Origin: Planctomycetaceae bacterium
GTDB lineage: Bacteria > Planctomycetota > Phycisphaerae > Phycisphaerales > Zrk34
Assembly: GCA_002685935.1 (NCBI GenBank)
Contig: NYZD01000029.1
Span: forward strand, 1 to 45,652
Direction: 5' to 3'
Length of the DNA stretch: 45,652 bases
Shown here: piece after piece, positions 1 to 8,622 of the stretch
How positions within the stretch are numbered: position 1 is the stretch's first letter
Layout of the letters: each line of letters starts with the position of its first letter
Position numbers and translations under genes: made by a program
Notes under the pieces: generated by a model
What the model was told of the DNA's origin: nothing
The model's input: the letters and a program-made list of their open reading frames with translations, nothing else
Database searches by the model: none

Positions 1-66
1 GAACTGATCCCCGACGTGATCGCCGGCGTGAGATTTACCGACGGCGAAAAACAGAAAGCCGCCTGA
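1..66 (+). CDS. C-terminal fragment of an unidentified protein (cut by window start)
   Basis: Frame 1 is open from the first base and ends at TGA (64-66), giving 21 residues that end in the tail EKQKAA. The last residues are charged and hydrophilic, as at many protein C-termini. Too little is present to name a family. The gene points toward the minus-strand ABC permease gene, so the two converge across a 324-base gap. Confidence 0.45.
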   Translation, partial: ELIPDVIAGVRFTDGEKQKAA

Positions 67-390
67 TCATCACTCATCCACAGGATTTGACCATATCTCA
101 GCTAACATGCCAATGCTCGTGACGCGCGAAAAGAAACGCGAAGCACAGACCCGTTCCAGCAGGTGATCCTACGACCGCTATGCGGCAACGCTCAACCGCT
201 GCTAAAACGTGATCCGCATGATGTGACAGGGCAAGCAGCGCGCCGCGGGCGTTTTCGATACTACATCTCGCCGGTTCAACCTGTCACTCTCCGGGGTGCT
301 TCGCGTGGAATCACACTGGTGATCTTCGCTGTATCGAATCCATCAAATCACCTGGACTACTACGGCCGCCACAGTGTGACGGAACGCGAC
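67..390. other. Non-coding gap between convergent genes
   Basis: This 324-base stretch separates the partial plus-strand gene from the stop codon of the ABC permease. A 90-codon open frame crosses it on the plus strand, but it runs into the permease gene antisense and its composition is unlike a protein. I see no tRNA-like fold, no clear terminator with a T-tract, and no insertion-sequence ends. Only short imperfect inverted repeats are visible (for example CGCG flanking an A-rich loop near 134-150). Confidence 0.4.
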
Positions 391-3300
391 TCATTCGTTG
401 CGGAGCGCGCAGACCAGCGGCCCGGCCAGGGCTGAACATGTCGCGATCCACGTCCACAGCAGACCGTTGGCGGCCATGAGGAGAAACGTCACGGCGAGAG
501 ATCCGTAAGGAGGGCCGGAGCCGACCGATGCGAGCGCCGGGGCCGCGGCGACGATCGCCGGCGCGATTCCCACGAGCAAGCCGAGCGCGACGAGCCACAG
601 GTGTTCGCTGACGATCAGGCACACGACGGCGCGTCGCGAGAAGCCCACGGCGCCGAATACGGCCAGTTCCCCGCGCCGTTCGGTCACGTTGCGTGCGACG
701 ACGACGCCAAGCCCGGCGGTGCCCAGCATGATGCCCAAGCCGCCGAGCAACTGAAACACGGCGACGTAGGTGTTGGCGACGGTTTGAAAGGTTGCGAGAC
801 GCTGGGCGGCGGGCACGACCGACAGGCCTTCATCGGCCAGCGCGTAGGTCAGGCCGGCCACGACGTCATCAGCGCGATCCGCGGGTGCATCGATCAACAA
901 CACATGGAATCCAGCGACGGCGGGGAACCGTTGTTCGAAGCGGGCCTGGCTGATGATCAGACTGCCTTGCAGGATCGAGTCAGCGACAATGCCGACGATC
1001 CGCACGCGGAATGGGCGGCCGCGCTCGTCGACATAGTCGAGCGTGTCGCCCAGCTTCATGCCAAGGCCCCAGCGGACGGTCGACTCATCGCCGATCGCGG
1101 GAATGACGTCGTCGTCAGACGGCTCGTCGAGCATGAGCCAAGGGTGTTGGGCGTGCGCGACGTGGTTCGTTTGTGTGAACGTGAATGCCTGTCGAGCATC
1201 GAGTGAGCGCGGGTTTACGCCGAGCAGACGCGGCACTTGAGCGCGGTTCAGATTGAGGCAACTGGCATCGTCGCCGGGCCGCATGCGCAGGTTGACAACC
1301 ACGTCGCGGCCGAGCAAGTCGTCGGTCAGGCCGTAGGCGTCGCGCCCGTGTGGTGTGTTCAGGTCGTAGAGCACGGGCATGGTTGATTCGGCGAAGAGGG
1401 CGAATCCGCCGGTGCCGGCGTGGCGTTGATCGGCGTGCGGTGTGGCGTCTTGGCGAAAGGCGCCGACCGCGACGACGACGAATGTGCCCCCGGCGAGCAG
1501 GGCAATGGTGGCCAGGCTGCGGCCGCGCCGTCGCGCCAGGCCGCGCCAGGCGAGTTGGCGCGCGGTCAATGCAAGGCCGGACGCGGCGCCGGCCATCTTG
1601 CCGAGCATGAAGCGGCACGCCAAAAGGGCGGCGGCCAACAGCAGCGCGCCGGCAACGAAGAACAATGGCGCCTGGGCCTCGGCGCGATTGACAGCCAGGA
1701 TGATCGTCACCAGCGCGCCTGATGCAGCGAGGAGGGCGATGATCAAACTGATCGCGCGATGTGCGGCGCGCGGGCCGATCGACGTGACGCCGCGTGATTG
1801 GAGCCATTGCCGTGCGCTCTTGCGGGACTGGCACCGCAGTGCGAGGAACATCGTGGCGACGGCGGCGATCGCGGTGGCGACCGTCGCGACCACGACGGTC
1901 ATCGGTTCGGCGTGGAACCATAATGACGTGACGGCGGAGGCGGAGCGCCAGATGGTGGTCAACGCGAGCAGGACGAGCCTGGCGTAGGCGAGCCCACCGA
2001 CCGCGCCGATCATGCTGCCGATCAAGGCGAGCAGCGCGCCTTCGGAGAGGATCATCCGGCGCACGGTGCCGGGCGGCAGGCCGACGGCGGTGAGGATTCC
2101 GATCTGTTCGCTGCGCTGCTCAACGCTGAGGATGAACAGGAGTCCGGTCAACAGGAACGCGGCGACAATGAGGAACACACTGAAGGCGATGAACAGCTCA
2201 CTGAAGCTCATGGCCTCGGTGACGGCGGCGCTCGCGGCGGTGCGGACATCGCGGAACGACAGGCCGAGTGACGCCGGAGTGAGTCGGGCGCGCAGGCCGT
2301 GACGGATTGTGGCTGCCTGATCTTCCGTCGCGCGCACGCGGACGGCGGTGAGCGTGCCAAACCGATTGGCCCACATCTGCTGTCCGGCGGCCAGAGAGAT
2401 GAACGCCTTGGGCGTGCCGCGGTGATTGTCCCAGTAGTCTTCATCCCCAGAGCGAATGCGGTCAAGGGCGATCGGGACGCCGGGGTCCCAGCCTCGGCAG
2501 TTGTCTGATTCCGCCAGACCGGGGAACGACGGCATGAGGGTCGGGTCGGCGGCGGGACCGGTCAGGGGTACGACGGATCGGATGCGAAATTCTGCGCTCT
2601 GTTCGCGGATGGTGCGACCGGGGCCCAGCACGTAGTAGCTGAGCGATAGCGTGTTGCCCGCGCCGGCGTCAAGGTTGTCTACATCGGCGAGCCAATCGTT
2701 GATGACGATCTGATGATCCTTGAGATCTGCCGGTAGATACGGGAACAAGGCCGCCGTCGTCGGCGACACGGCGCACACCAGCGAATAGGGCACGGCACGA
2801 TCGCCGCAGCGCAGCGTGTTGACGAAATAGGTGAGGATCATCGAGGCCTCGGGCAGCTCAGATGTGGCAGCTTCGACAACCGGATCGCTCAGAAAGATGC
2901 GGTCGCTGCGCAGTTCATGTGTATTGGCATCGTCCAGCGGCGCGAACTGGAGACCGGCGTCGGGCAGTTGCCAATGCGTGGCCAGCGCCGACTGAGCGTC
3001 GTCGGCGGTCACGCGTTGCCCAGCGGGGCGACCCAGCAGAAGCGCATTCGCCCGATCGGGCTTGCCGAGTTGTTGCTGCATCCATTCGATGGGGAGGTAG
3101 ACGTTCCGCGCCGGTAGGTGCTGGGCGCGCAGGCTGAATCGCCCGAACTGATCGTCTTCGACGATGGCGGCGACGGTCCGCCGGAATGTGAGAGTGGCGT
3201 CGGTTGTTCCGACGAGCGGGGCGTCGCGCGACAGGGGGCTGGGGGTTTCGATAGTGAGGACGATCTCGTCGCCAACCGTCACGCCCAGCTCGTCGGCCAA

Positions 3301-3711
3301 TTGATGGTTGAGTGCGGCACCGTCTTGGATCAGGTCCGTGAAGTCGGGAGCGCGCCCGAGCGCCCAAAACGACGGTCCCACGCCAAGCACCTGCACGTCA
3401 TTGCGGCGTTCGGCGCCATCGGCGTGGGCGCACAGGCCGCGGGCACGGATCAGCGCGGCCGAGGCGCAGTTCAGTTCTTCGGCCAGTGCGTGGGCGAGTG
3501 TGGTGCGGAAGAAGCGATCGGGGTCGGCCATCGCGACATCCGCGTCACCGATGCGCAGCAGGGCCGTCTTGCGGAGCGAGAACCGGACCGAATCGCCGAC
3601 GATTAGGGAGCCCACGATCACGGCGGCGGCGACGGCCACGCCCGCGACGACGAGCGCGTGGTGCCGCCGGTAGTGGCGGAGGCCGGCGAGGACAAAACGC
3701 CCGCGGTTCAT
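391..3711 (-). CDS. ABC transporter permease, MacB/YbbP-type with two FtsX domains
   Basis: This 1106-residue membrane protein is the permease half of a type VII (MacB/LolCDE/YbbP-like) ABC system. Such systems usually move lipids, peptides or lipoproteins from the inner membrane rather than importing solutes. One membrane segment lies near residues 18-40, followed by a long extracytoplasmic domain. A first FtsX core with three segments lies around 505-640, extra segments around 655-745, and a second FtsX core at the C-terminus (about 985-1100). This duplicated layout resembles YbbP rather than the four-segment MacB. The start overlaps the stop of the upstream ATPase gene by four bases (ATGA at 3708-3711), so translation is probably coupled. 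It is the last gene of the long minus-strand run. The substrate is unknown. Confidence 0.88.
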   Translation of the reverse strand: MNRGRFVLAGLRHYRRHHALVVAGVAVAAAVIVGSLIVGDSVRFSLRKTALLRIGDADVAMADPDRFFRTTLAHALAEELNCASAALIRARGLCAHADGAERRNDVQVLGVGPSFWALGRAPDFTDLIQDGAALNHQLADELGVTVGDEIVLTIETPSPLSRDAPLVGTTDATLTFRRTVAAIVEDDQFGRFSLRAQHLPARNVYLPIEWMQQQLGKPDRANALLLGRPAGQRVTADDAQSALATHWQLPDAGLQFAPLDDANTHELRSDRIFLSDPVVEAATSELPEASMILTYFVNTLRCGDRAVPYSLVCAVSPTTAALFPYLPADLKDHQIVINDWLADVDNLDAGAGNTLSLSYYVLGPGRTIREQSAEFRIRSVVPLTGPAADPTLMPSFPGLAESDNCRGWDPGVPIALDRIRSGDEDYWDNHRGTPKAFISLAAGQQMWANRFGTLTAVRVRATEDQAATIRHGLRARLTPASLGLSFRDVRTAASAAVTEAMSFSELFIAFSVFLIVAAFLLTGLLFILSVEQRSEQIGILTAVGLPPGTVRRMILSEGALLALIGSMIGAVGGLAYARLVLLALTTIWRSASAVTSLWFHAEPMTVVVATVATAIAAVATMFLALRCQSRKSARQWLQSRGVTSIGPRAAHRAISLIIALLAASGALVTIILAVNRAEAQAPLFFVAGALLLAAALLACRFMLGKMAGAASGLALTARQLAWRGLARRRGRSLATIALLAGGTFVVVAVGAFRQDATPHADQRHAGTGGFALFAESTMPVLYDLNTPHGRDAYGLTDDLLGRDVVVNLRMRPGDDASCLNLNRAQVPRLLGVNPRSLDARQAFTFTQTNHVAHAQHPWLMLDEPSDDDVIPAIGDESTVRWGLGMKLGDTLDYVDERGRPFRVRIVGIVADSILQGSLIISQARFEQRFPAVAGFHVLLIDAPADRADDVVAGLTYALADEGLSVVPAAQRLATFQTVANTYVAVFQLLGGLGIMLGTAGLGVVVARNVTERRGELAVFGAVGFSRRAVVCLIVSEHLWLVALGLLVGIAPAIVAAAPALASVGSGPPYGSLAVTFLLMAANGLLWTWIATCSALAGPLVCALRNE

Positions 3712-4418
3712 TGGCTGGGTCCAAGTGCGAGTAACTTGCCGTCACGCAGCTCGTATCGGCGCTGCATCTGATCGGCGAGCTTGGGGGCGTGTGTCACGAC
3801 CAACATCGCTACGCCTGAGTCGCGATTCAGATCGGCCAACAGATCGGCGAGCATGTCGGACGACGCGGCGTCGAGTGCGCCGGTGGGTTCGTCGGCGAGC
3901 AGGAGTGCCGGGTCGTTGATCAAAGCTCGCGCGACGGCGACGCGCTGGCACTGGCCTGCGGACAACTCACCGGGGCGATGCGATGCCCGATCGACCAGGC
4001 CGACTTGTTCGAGCAGTCGGCCGGCCCGTGCTTCGGCGGCGCGTCGGCCGGAAGCATCGCGGGCCGCGAGGGTCGGCACAAGGATGTTCTCCCGTGCGGT
4101 ACATTGCGGCAGAAGGTGATGCAACTGGAAGATGAAGCCGATGCATTGGTTGCGGATCGCGGCTGATTCCTGGTCGGAACATTCCGCCAGATCCTGCCCA
4201 TCGAGGCACACGCGGCCGGCAGTGGGGCGGTCGAGCGTGCCGATGATGTTCAGCAGTGTGCTCTTGCCTGAACCCGAGGGACCGACGATTGAAACGGACT
4301 GGCCATGGTTGATGGTGAGGTCCACATCATGCAGCACCTGCACGGGTCCGGACGTGATGGTCGCGTCGTACTGTTTGGCGACGTGCTGAAGTTGAAGCAG
4401 CGGCGGCGTGACGGTCAC
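3708..4418 (-). CDS. ABC transporter ATP-binding protein (LolD/MacB-type)
   Basis: The 236-residue nucleotide-binding subunit pairs with the downstream permease. Visible motifs are Walker A GPSGSGKS (46-53), Q-loop Gln98 in FIFQLHHLLP, signature LSAGQ (152-156, with Ala in place of the usual Gly), Walker B LLLADE (172-177) followed by PTGALD, and the H-loop His210. The short length, with no extra domain after the H-loop, and the PTGALD D-loop are typical of the LolD/MacB/FtsE family. The gene starts with GTG inside a GTGA overlap with the glycosyltransferase stop (4415-4418) and ends inside an ATGA overlap with the permease. The three genes are thus likely translated as a unit. Confidence 0.93.
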   Translation of the reverse strand: MTVTPPLLQLQHVAKQYDATITSGPVQVLHDVDLTINHGQSVSIVGPSGSGKSTLLNIIGTLDRPTAGRVCLDGQDLAECSDQESAAIRNQCIGFIFQLHHLLPQCTARENILVPTLAARDASGRRAAEARAGRLLEQVGLVDRASHRPGELSAGQCQRVAVARALINDPALLLADEPTGALDAASSDMLADLLADLNRDSGVAMLVVTHAPKLADQMQRRYELRDGKLLALGPSQ

Positions 4419-5731
4419 GAGTTGGCTCCGGCATCGGAGGAAGCGGCGATGGTGGTCCCGTAGATGCTCATCATAGTCTCGACGGTTCGGCTCGCGCCGT
4501 ATTGGTCTGTCACGGCGGCGCGTCCCTGAGCGGCGAGGGCGCGCGCGGCGGGCGAATCCATCAGAAGGTTGGTGATCGTGTCGGCCATGTCTCGCGGGTC
4601 ATCCGGGCGGCACAAACGCCCGCCGCCGGTGGCTTGAATCAGTTCCGGATACGCCCCGTGATCGGGCGCCACCACGGGCACGCCCGCCGCCATCGCCTCG
4701 ATCATCTGCATGCTGAACGCCTCGGGTCGACGCGCCGGCACGACGAGCAGTGACAGCGACTTCAGGAACGCCAGACGCCGCGGCCGATCGAGGTTGCCGT
4801 CGAAGGTCACCGATTCGGTCAGGCCGAGTTCGCGCACGCGCGCGTCGAGTTGCCGCACGTAGGCCTGATCTCCGACGGTCCGGCCGCCGGCGATGCGGAG
4901 CGTGAGGTCGGCGAAGTGCGGGTCGGCCTTCATGGCGGCGAAGCTCTCGATGAGGATGTCGACGCCCTTGTCGGGGTGCAGGCGTGCGAGGCAACCGACA
5001 ACCGGCGGGTCGGGCGGCGCCGGCGCGGGGTCGTAACCATCGAGGATCAGGCCGTTGGGGACGACGTGGATTCGCTGCGGGTCGATCCGGAACCGCGCTT
5101 GAGCCACGTCGGCGTAGTAGCGGCTGCACGTGATGAAGGCATCGATTGATTGGGCACGCTCGGCGAGCAGTGCCTCGGCCCGGCGACGGTCATCATCGGG
5201 CAACTCGTCCAGGAATTCGTCTTCGTCCTCGAGCAGGCACACCACGGGCGTCGCCAGGCGCGCCTTGATCGACTCACTGACGCCGAGCAGCAGGGCGTTG
5301 GACAACGTCACCACGTCCGGCGGGGGCCGCGTCTCGAGCCACCGCAGCAATCGATCCAGTTCCTTGACCTGTCGGCCGTGCGCGCCGCGCAGCATGGACA
5401 GCGTGGTGGCGGCGAGATCGCGTCCGTCGGTCATGCTGAACCGCCGCACGGCCCATTGCAACAGCCAATGCGAATCGAACATGCGATCGACCCAGCGCGG
5501 CGTGGTTCGAAAGAGCCGAAACCTCTGCTGGAGATAGACGTTGATGCCGCCAAAGAACAGGGGTGATGCGTCGGCAGCGTTCGTGCCCTCCAATTCCATC
5601 GGCAGATAGAGCGGCACGGCCAGGACATCGTGTCCCAGCTTACGCATCATCTGAAACATGCCGGCATCGCGCAGACAGTTCTGGCAGTAGAACGTGTTCG
5701 CGGTGCCGGGCATGAGCTGGACGATCCGCAT
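4415..5731 (-). CDS. Family GT4 glycosyltransferase with N-terminal CxxC motif
   Basis: A GT-B-fold glycosyltransferase of about 438 residues. The C-terminal half carries the GT4 donor-site signature EX7E (Glu337 and Glu345 in EAFSMQMIEAM) and a GVPVVAPDHGAYPELI-type loop. The N-terminus begins MRIVQLMPG and soon has FYCQNCLRD (Cys16 and Cys19), then FFGGINVYLQQ. I recall these features from a planctomycete GT4 subgroup; no database was consulted. The start at 5731 is preferred because GGAG lies 11 bases upstream and the protein then starts with a canonical GT beta-strand. A longer frame to 5815 would overlap the upstream propeller gene and adds an unconvincing leader. Donor and acceptor are unknown. 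Coupling to the ABC exporter suggests the product may be a glycosylated exported molecule (inference). Confidence 0.85.
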   Translation of the reverse strand: MRIVQLMPGTANTFYCQNCLRDAGMFQMMRKLGHDVLAVPLYLPMELEGTNAADASPLFFGGINVYLQQRFRLFRTTPRWVDRMFDSHWLLQWAVRRFSMTDGRDLAATTLSMLRGAHGRQVKELDRLLRWLETRPPPDVVTLSNALLLGVSESIKARLATPVVCLLEDEDEFLDELPDDDRRRAEALLAERAQSIDAFITCSRYYADVAQARFRIDPQRIHVVPNGLILDGYDPAPAPPDPPVVGCLARLHPDKGVDILIESFAAMKADPHFADLTLRIAGGRTVGDQAYVRQLDARVRELGLTESVTFDGNLDRPRRLAFLKSLSLLVVPARRPEAFSMQMIEAMAAGVPVVAPDHGAYPELIQATGGGRLCRPDDPRDMADTITNLLMDSPAARALAAQGRAAVTDQYGASRTVETMMSIYGTTIAASSDAGANS

Positions 5732-5762
5732 GGCGGGGCGCGCTCCAAAGGGTTGGGCCGAG

Positions 5763-6992
5763 TCATCGCGGCTGGGCGAATGCGTAAACCGTGCCGTCGT
5801 CGGCGCCGACGACAATCAACCCGCGTCCGACGGCGGGCGACGCCTTGATCGGGCTGCCGATCTGGTACGACCAGCGTTCGCGCCCGTCGGCCAGCATCAC
5901 AATGTAGAGCCGACCATCATCGGAGGCGAACACGACCTCGTCACCGCAGATGACAGGGGAGCTGTCCACGTTGCCGCGGGCGGGGAATGTCCACGCAGGT
6001 TCACCGCCAGCGCGGTGCACGGCGTGCAGTCGCTGGTCATGCGAGCCGATCAACACGAGTTTCTCGCCGACGGCGGGCGATGTGAAGAAAGGGAACTCGC
6101 GATCGCGGTACGTCCACTCGACGTGGGCCGAGCCGATGTTCACGCATGCCAGTTCATGACCGGTGTGTCCGACGAATGCGCGCCCGTCGGCGATGGCGGC
6201 AGAGCCGGCGATGTAGTTTCTGAGATCGCGGCTGGCAATGGATTGGCCGTTGGTCAGGTCGACGATGTGGATGAGTCCATCGCATCCACCGAACACGGCC
6301 GCGCCATTGGCGATGGCGGGCGTGCCGTTGATGTAGTTGCTGCTGGTGTAGGTCCAGAGCGGTGTGCCCGCCGCGGCATCGACACAGTGCAGCAGGTGGT
6401 CATGGCTGCCGAAGATCAGCCGCAGCTCCGCTGTGCCCGGCGAGCGGAACCAGTTGACCGCACCGACGATCTTGTCGCCGGTCTCGTACCGCCACTGCTG
6501 CTTGCCGGTCTGCGCGTCGAGGGCGTAGAGGAAGGCATCGCCGGAGCCGACATAGACGGTCTGATCGATCACGGTTGGCGGCGCTTCGATCTCGCCGCCG
6601 GTCGGATAAGACCAGAGGCGTGTGCCATCGGCGATGCGCAAGGCGTAGATGGATCTATCGTTGGAGCCGACGTAGACGAGATCACCGACGATCACGGCAG
6701 ACGACATGACCGATCCGCCGGTGTTGAATCGCCAGCGCAGTGTCGGGGTTGGCGGCAGATGTCCGTCGGTGCGGGCGGTCAGTGCGCGGTCGCCACGGTA
6801 CTGCGGCCAATCCGCGGTGGCTGCGTCGGCGTCAATTGCTGACCCGGCGCGAGCGTGGTCGTTTTGCCGAGTCGCGATCAGCACGGTCAGCGCGACGACA
6901 CCGCACGTCACGCCGAGCAGGATGAACGGCACCGCAATGCGTCGCGACAAAGGCATGTCCTTAGCGTAGTGGCTCGGCGGCGCGGTGGCCAT
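5763..6992 (-). CDS. Membrane-anchored PQQ-like beta-propeller protein (third of the operon)
   Basis: About 409 residues. A short cytoplasmic tail and one hydrophobic segment (about residues 18-36) act as an uncleaved anchor. The rest is a series of PQQ-like blades of the form 'VYVGSxDxxLYALDAxTGxxxWxY', repeated about seven times. This resembles BamB and other non-enzymatic propellers. PQQ-dependent dehydrogenases are usually longer (eight blades, about 600 residues), so I do not infer catalysis. The start is ambiguous. ATG at 6992 lies 22 bases after the upstream stop; ATG at 6956 would begin directly at the anchor. A longer open frame to 7166 overlaps the flavoprotein gene and looks spurious. 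The gene sits between the redox module and the glycosyltransferase. Confidence 0.85.
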   Translation of the reverse strand: MATAPPSHYAKDMPLSRRIAVPFILLGVTCGVVALTVLIATRQNDHARAGSAIDADAATADWPQYRGDRALTARTDGHLPPTPTLRWRFNTGGSVMSSAVIVGDLVYVGSNDRSIYALRIADGTRLWSYPTGGEIEAPPTVIDQTVYVGSGDAFLYALDAQTGKQQWRYETGDKIVGAVNWFRSPGTAELRLIFGSHDHLLHCVDAAAGTPLWTYTSSNYINGTPAIANGAAVFGGCDGLIHIVDLTNGQSIASRDLRNYIAGSAAIADGRAFVGHTGHELACVNIGSAHVEWTYRDREFPFFTSPAVGEKLVLIGSHDQRLHAVHRAGGEPAWTFPARGNVDSSPVICGDEVVFASDDGRLYIVMLADGRERWSYQIGSPIKASPAVGRGLIVVGADDGTVYAFAQPR

Positions 6993-7014
6993 GTGCCGAT
7001 CATGGGCATCGGGT

Positions 7015-8619
7015 TTATTCGGTGGGCGGCGGGTGACTTCCACAGCTTGCCGACGTGCCGCCGGCGAAGACGAGCGAACCGGTCGGGCAGGCGTCGATAC
7101 ACTCGGCGGCGACGCGGCCAAGGCCATCGCTGATGCTCTGGTCGTTCGGCGTGGCGATGCGGACATCGAATCCGCGGCCCACGAATGTCACGCCGAGGGG
7201 CTCGCCGGCTTGCCGCGTGATTTCGACGCAAAGCCCGCAGGCGATACACTTGCCGGGTTCGTAGATGACGTCCGACGCCCGCACGCGTCGCTCAAATCGC
7301 CGGCGTGTACCACGGAATCGGTTGCGGTCGGCCTCATACTGCGTGGCATATTGCCTGATGCGGCAGTCGCAGGCAGCGCTGCAATCACACTGCAGGCAGC
7401 GCTGGGCCTCGGTCAAGGCTTCGTCGGGGCCATAGCCGCGCTTCAGGCCTCCGGCGGGCGTAATGCGTTCGAGCTCAGGGGCGCCGAGCATGTAGTCGGC
7501 CAATTCGTCTTCACGCAATCGGCCCATGAGGGAGTTGTAAGTGTCCAGCACGACCAGTCCGGTGTTGCCGGCGAGGTGGCGATCGATCTGCACGGCTGCG
7601 TCTTTGCCATCGGCGACACTGCGCACGGCGAGTCGCGTCTGACGTACCGATCCGCCGGCCGCGAACACGCCGGGCAGGTCCGTGCGGAAGGTGGCGCGTT
7701 CGGCGGCAATGCCGTGATCGGACATGGTGACGCCGAGTGCGCCGCCCAGTTGATCATCGATGTGGCCGACGGCGAGAAGCACGGCATCGTAATCGTCGCG
7801 CAATTGCTGAAGCGTCAAATCGTGGCCGATGCGGGTGTTCATTCGGAACTCCGCGCCGAGCTGGCGGACGATATCGATCTCGCCGTCGAGCACGTCCCGC
7901 TCAGGTGCTTCCTCCGGCACTCCGTAGCGCAGCATGCCGCCGGGCTGATCTTGATCGTCGAACACGACACATTGGTGGCCGGACTGCTGCAGATAATACG
8001 CGGCGCTGAGGCCGGTCGGCCCGGCGCCGATGATGGCGACGCGCTTGCCGGAGTCGGGCTGGCGCGGCGGGACAAACGGCGAGCCGGTGGCCAGGTCTTG
8101 ATCGGCCACATATCGCTTCAACATGCAGACGGACACCGGGTCGTCGGAGGCGCTGCGGCGGCAGCCGCTTTCGCACGGGGCGGGACAGATGCGCCCGAGT
8201 ACGGCGGGCAGTGGGATATCGCGCTTCACGGTGATCAAGGCTTCGGCCAAATCCCCTTCGCCGATCTGGCGGAGCATCAGCGGGATATCCATGTGCGCGG
8301 GGCAGGTGTTCTGACATGGCGCGATGCAGTCGCCGGCGTGATCGGACAGCAGCAGTTCCAGCGCGGTGCGTCGCGCGGCGCGCACGGTGTCACAGTCGTT
8401 CTGAACGGTCATGCCTTCGACGACACGGGTGGAACAGGACGGCTCGAGGCGATCGCTCCCGTTGATGCTGACCACACACACCAGACAACTATTCTGCGGC
8501 GCGCAGCCGGGGTAATGGCACAGTGTCGGAATCTCGATGCCGAGCGCGCTGGCGGCATCCAGCACGGTGGAGCCGTCGGGCACGCTCACGTGGCGATTGT
8601 CAATCGTGACGTCCGGCAT
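7015..8619 (-). CDS. NuoG-type [2Fe-2S] / GltD-like flavoprotein / ferredoxin fusion lacking the NAD(P)H domain
   Basis: This 534-residue cytoplasmic electron-transfer protein has four parts. (1) A NuoG/HoxU-like [2Fe-2S] domain with Cys34-x10-Cys45-x2-Cys48-x13-Cys62. (2) A GltD-type double [4Fe-4S] domain (Cys98, 102, 106 and 145, 149, 153). (3) A FAD Rossmann domain with GAGPTG (198-203). (4) A C-terminal Cys-rich region ending in a ferredoxin-like cluster (Cys458, 461, 464 and 511). In GltD and NfnB a second, NAD(P)H-binding Rossmann domain is inserted in the FAD domain. Here only about 30 residues separate LLAVGH (281-286) from DLPGVFAAGG (314-323), so that domain is absent. The usual GGD near the FAD is GGS (322-324). 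It lies three bases after the NuoEF-like gene and probably forms a complex with it. Confidence 0.88.
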   Translation of the reverse strand: MPDVTIDNRHVSVPDGSTVLDAASALGIEIPTLCHYPGCAPQNSCLVCVVSINGSDRLEPSCSTRVVEGMTVQNDCDTVRAARRTALELLLSDHAGDCIAPCQNTCPAHMDIPLMLRQIGEGDLAEALITVKRDIPLPAVLGRICPAPCESGCRRSASDDPVSVCMLKRYVADQDLATGSPFVPPRQPDSGKRVAIIGAGPTGLSAAYYLQQSGHQCVVFDDQDQPGGMLRYGVPEEAPERDVLDGEIDIVRQLGAEFRMNTRIGHDLTLQQLRDDYDAVLLAVGHIDDQLGGALGVTMSDHGIAAERATFRTDLPGVFAAGGSVRQTRLAVRSVADGKDAAVQIDRHLAGNTGLVVLDTYNSLMGRLREDELADYMLGAPELERITPAGGLKRGYGPDEALTEAQRCLQCDCSAACDCRIRQYATQYEADRNRFRGTRRRFERRVRASDVIYEPGKCIACGLCVEITRQAGEPLGVTFVGRGFDVRIATPNDQSISDGLGRVAAECIDACPTGSLVFAGGTSASCGSHPPPTE

Positions 8620-8622
8620 CGG

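Noticed and set aside
1-390. Possible insertion-sequence remnant at the left edge
   Set aside because: The 21-residue fragment matches no transposase I can recognise and no terminal inverted repeats are visible.
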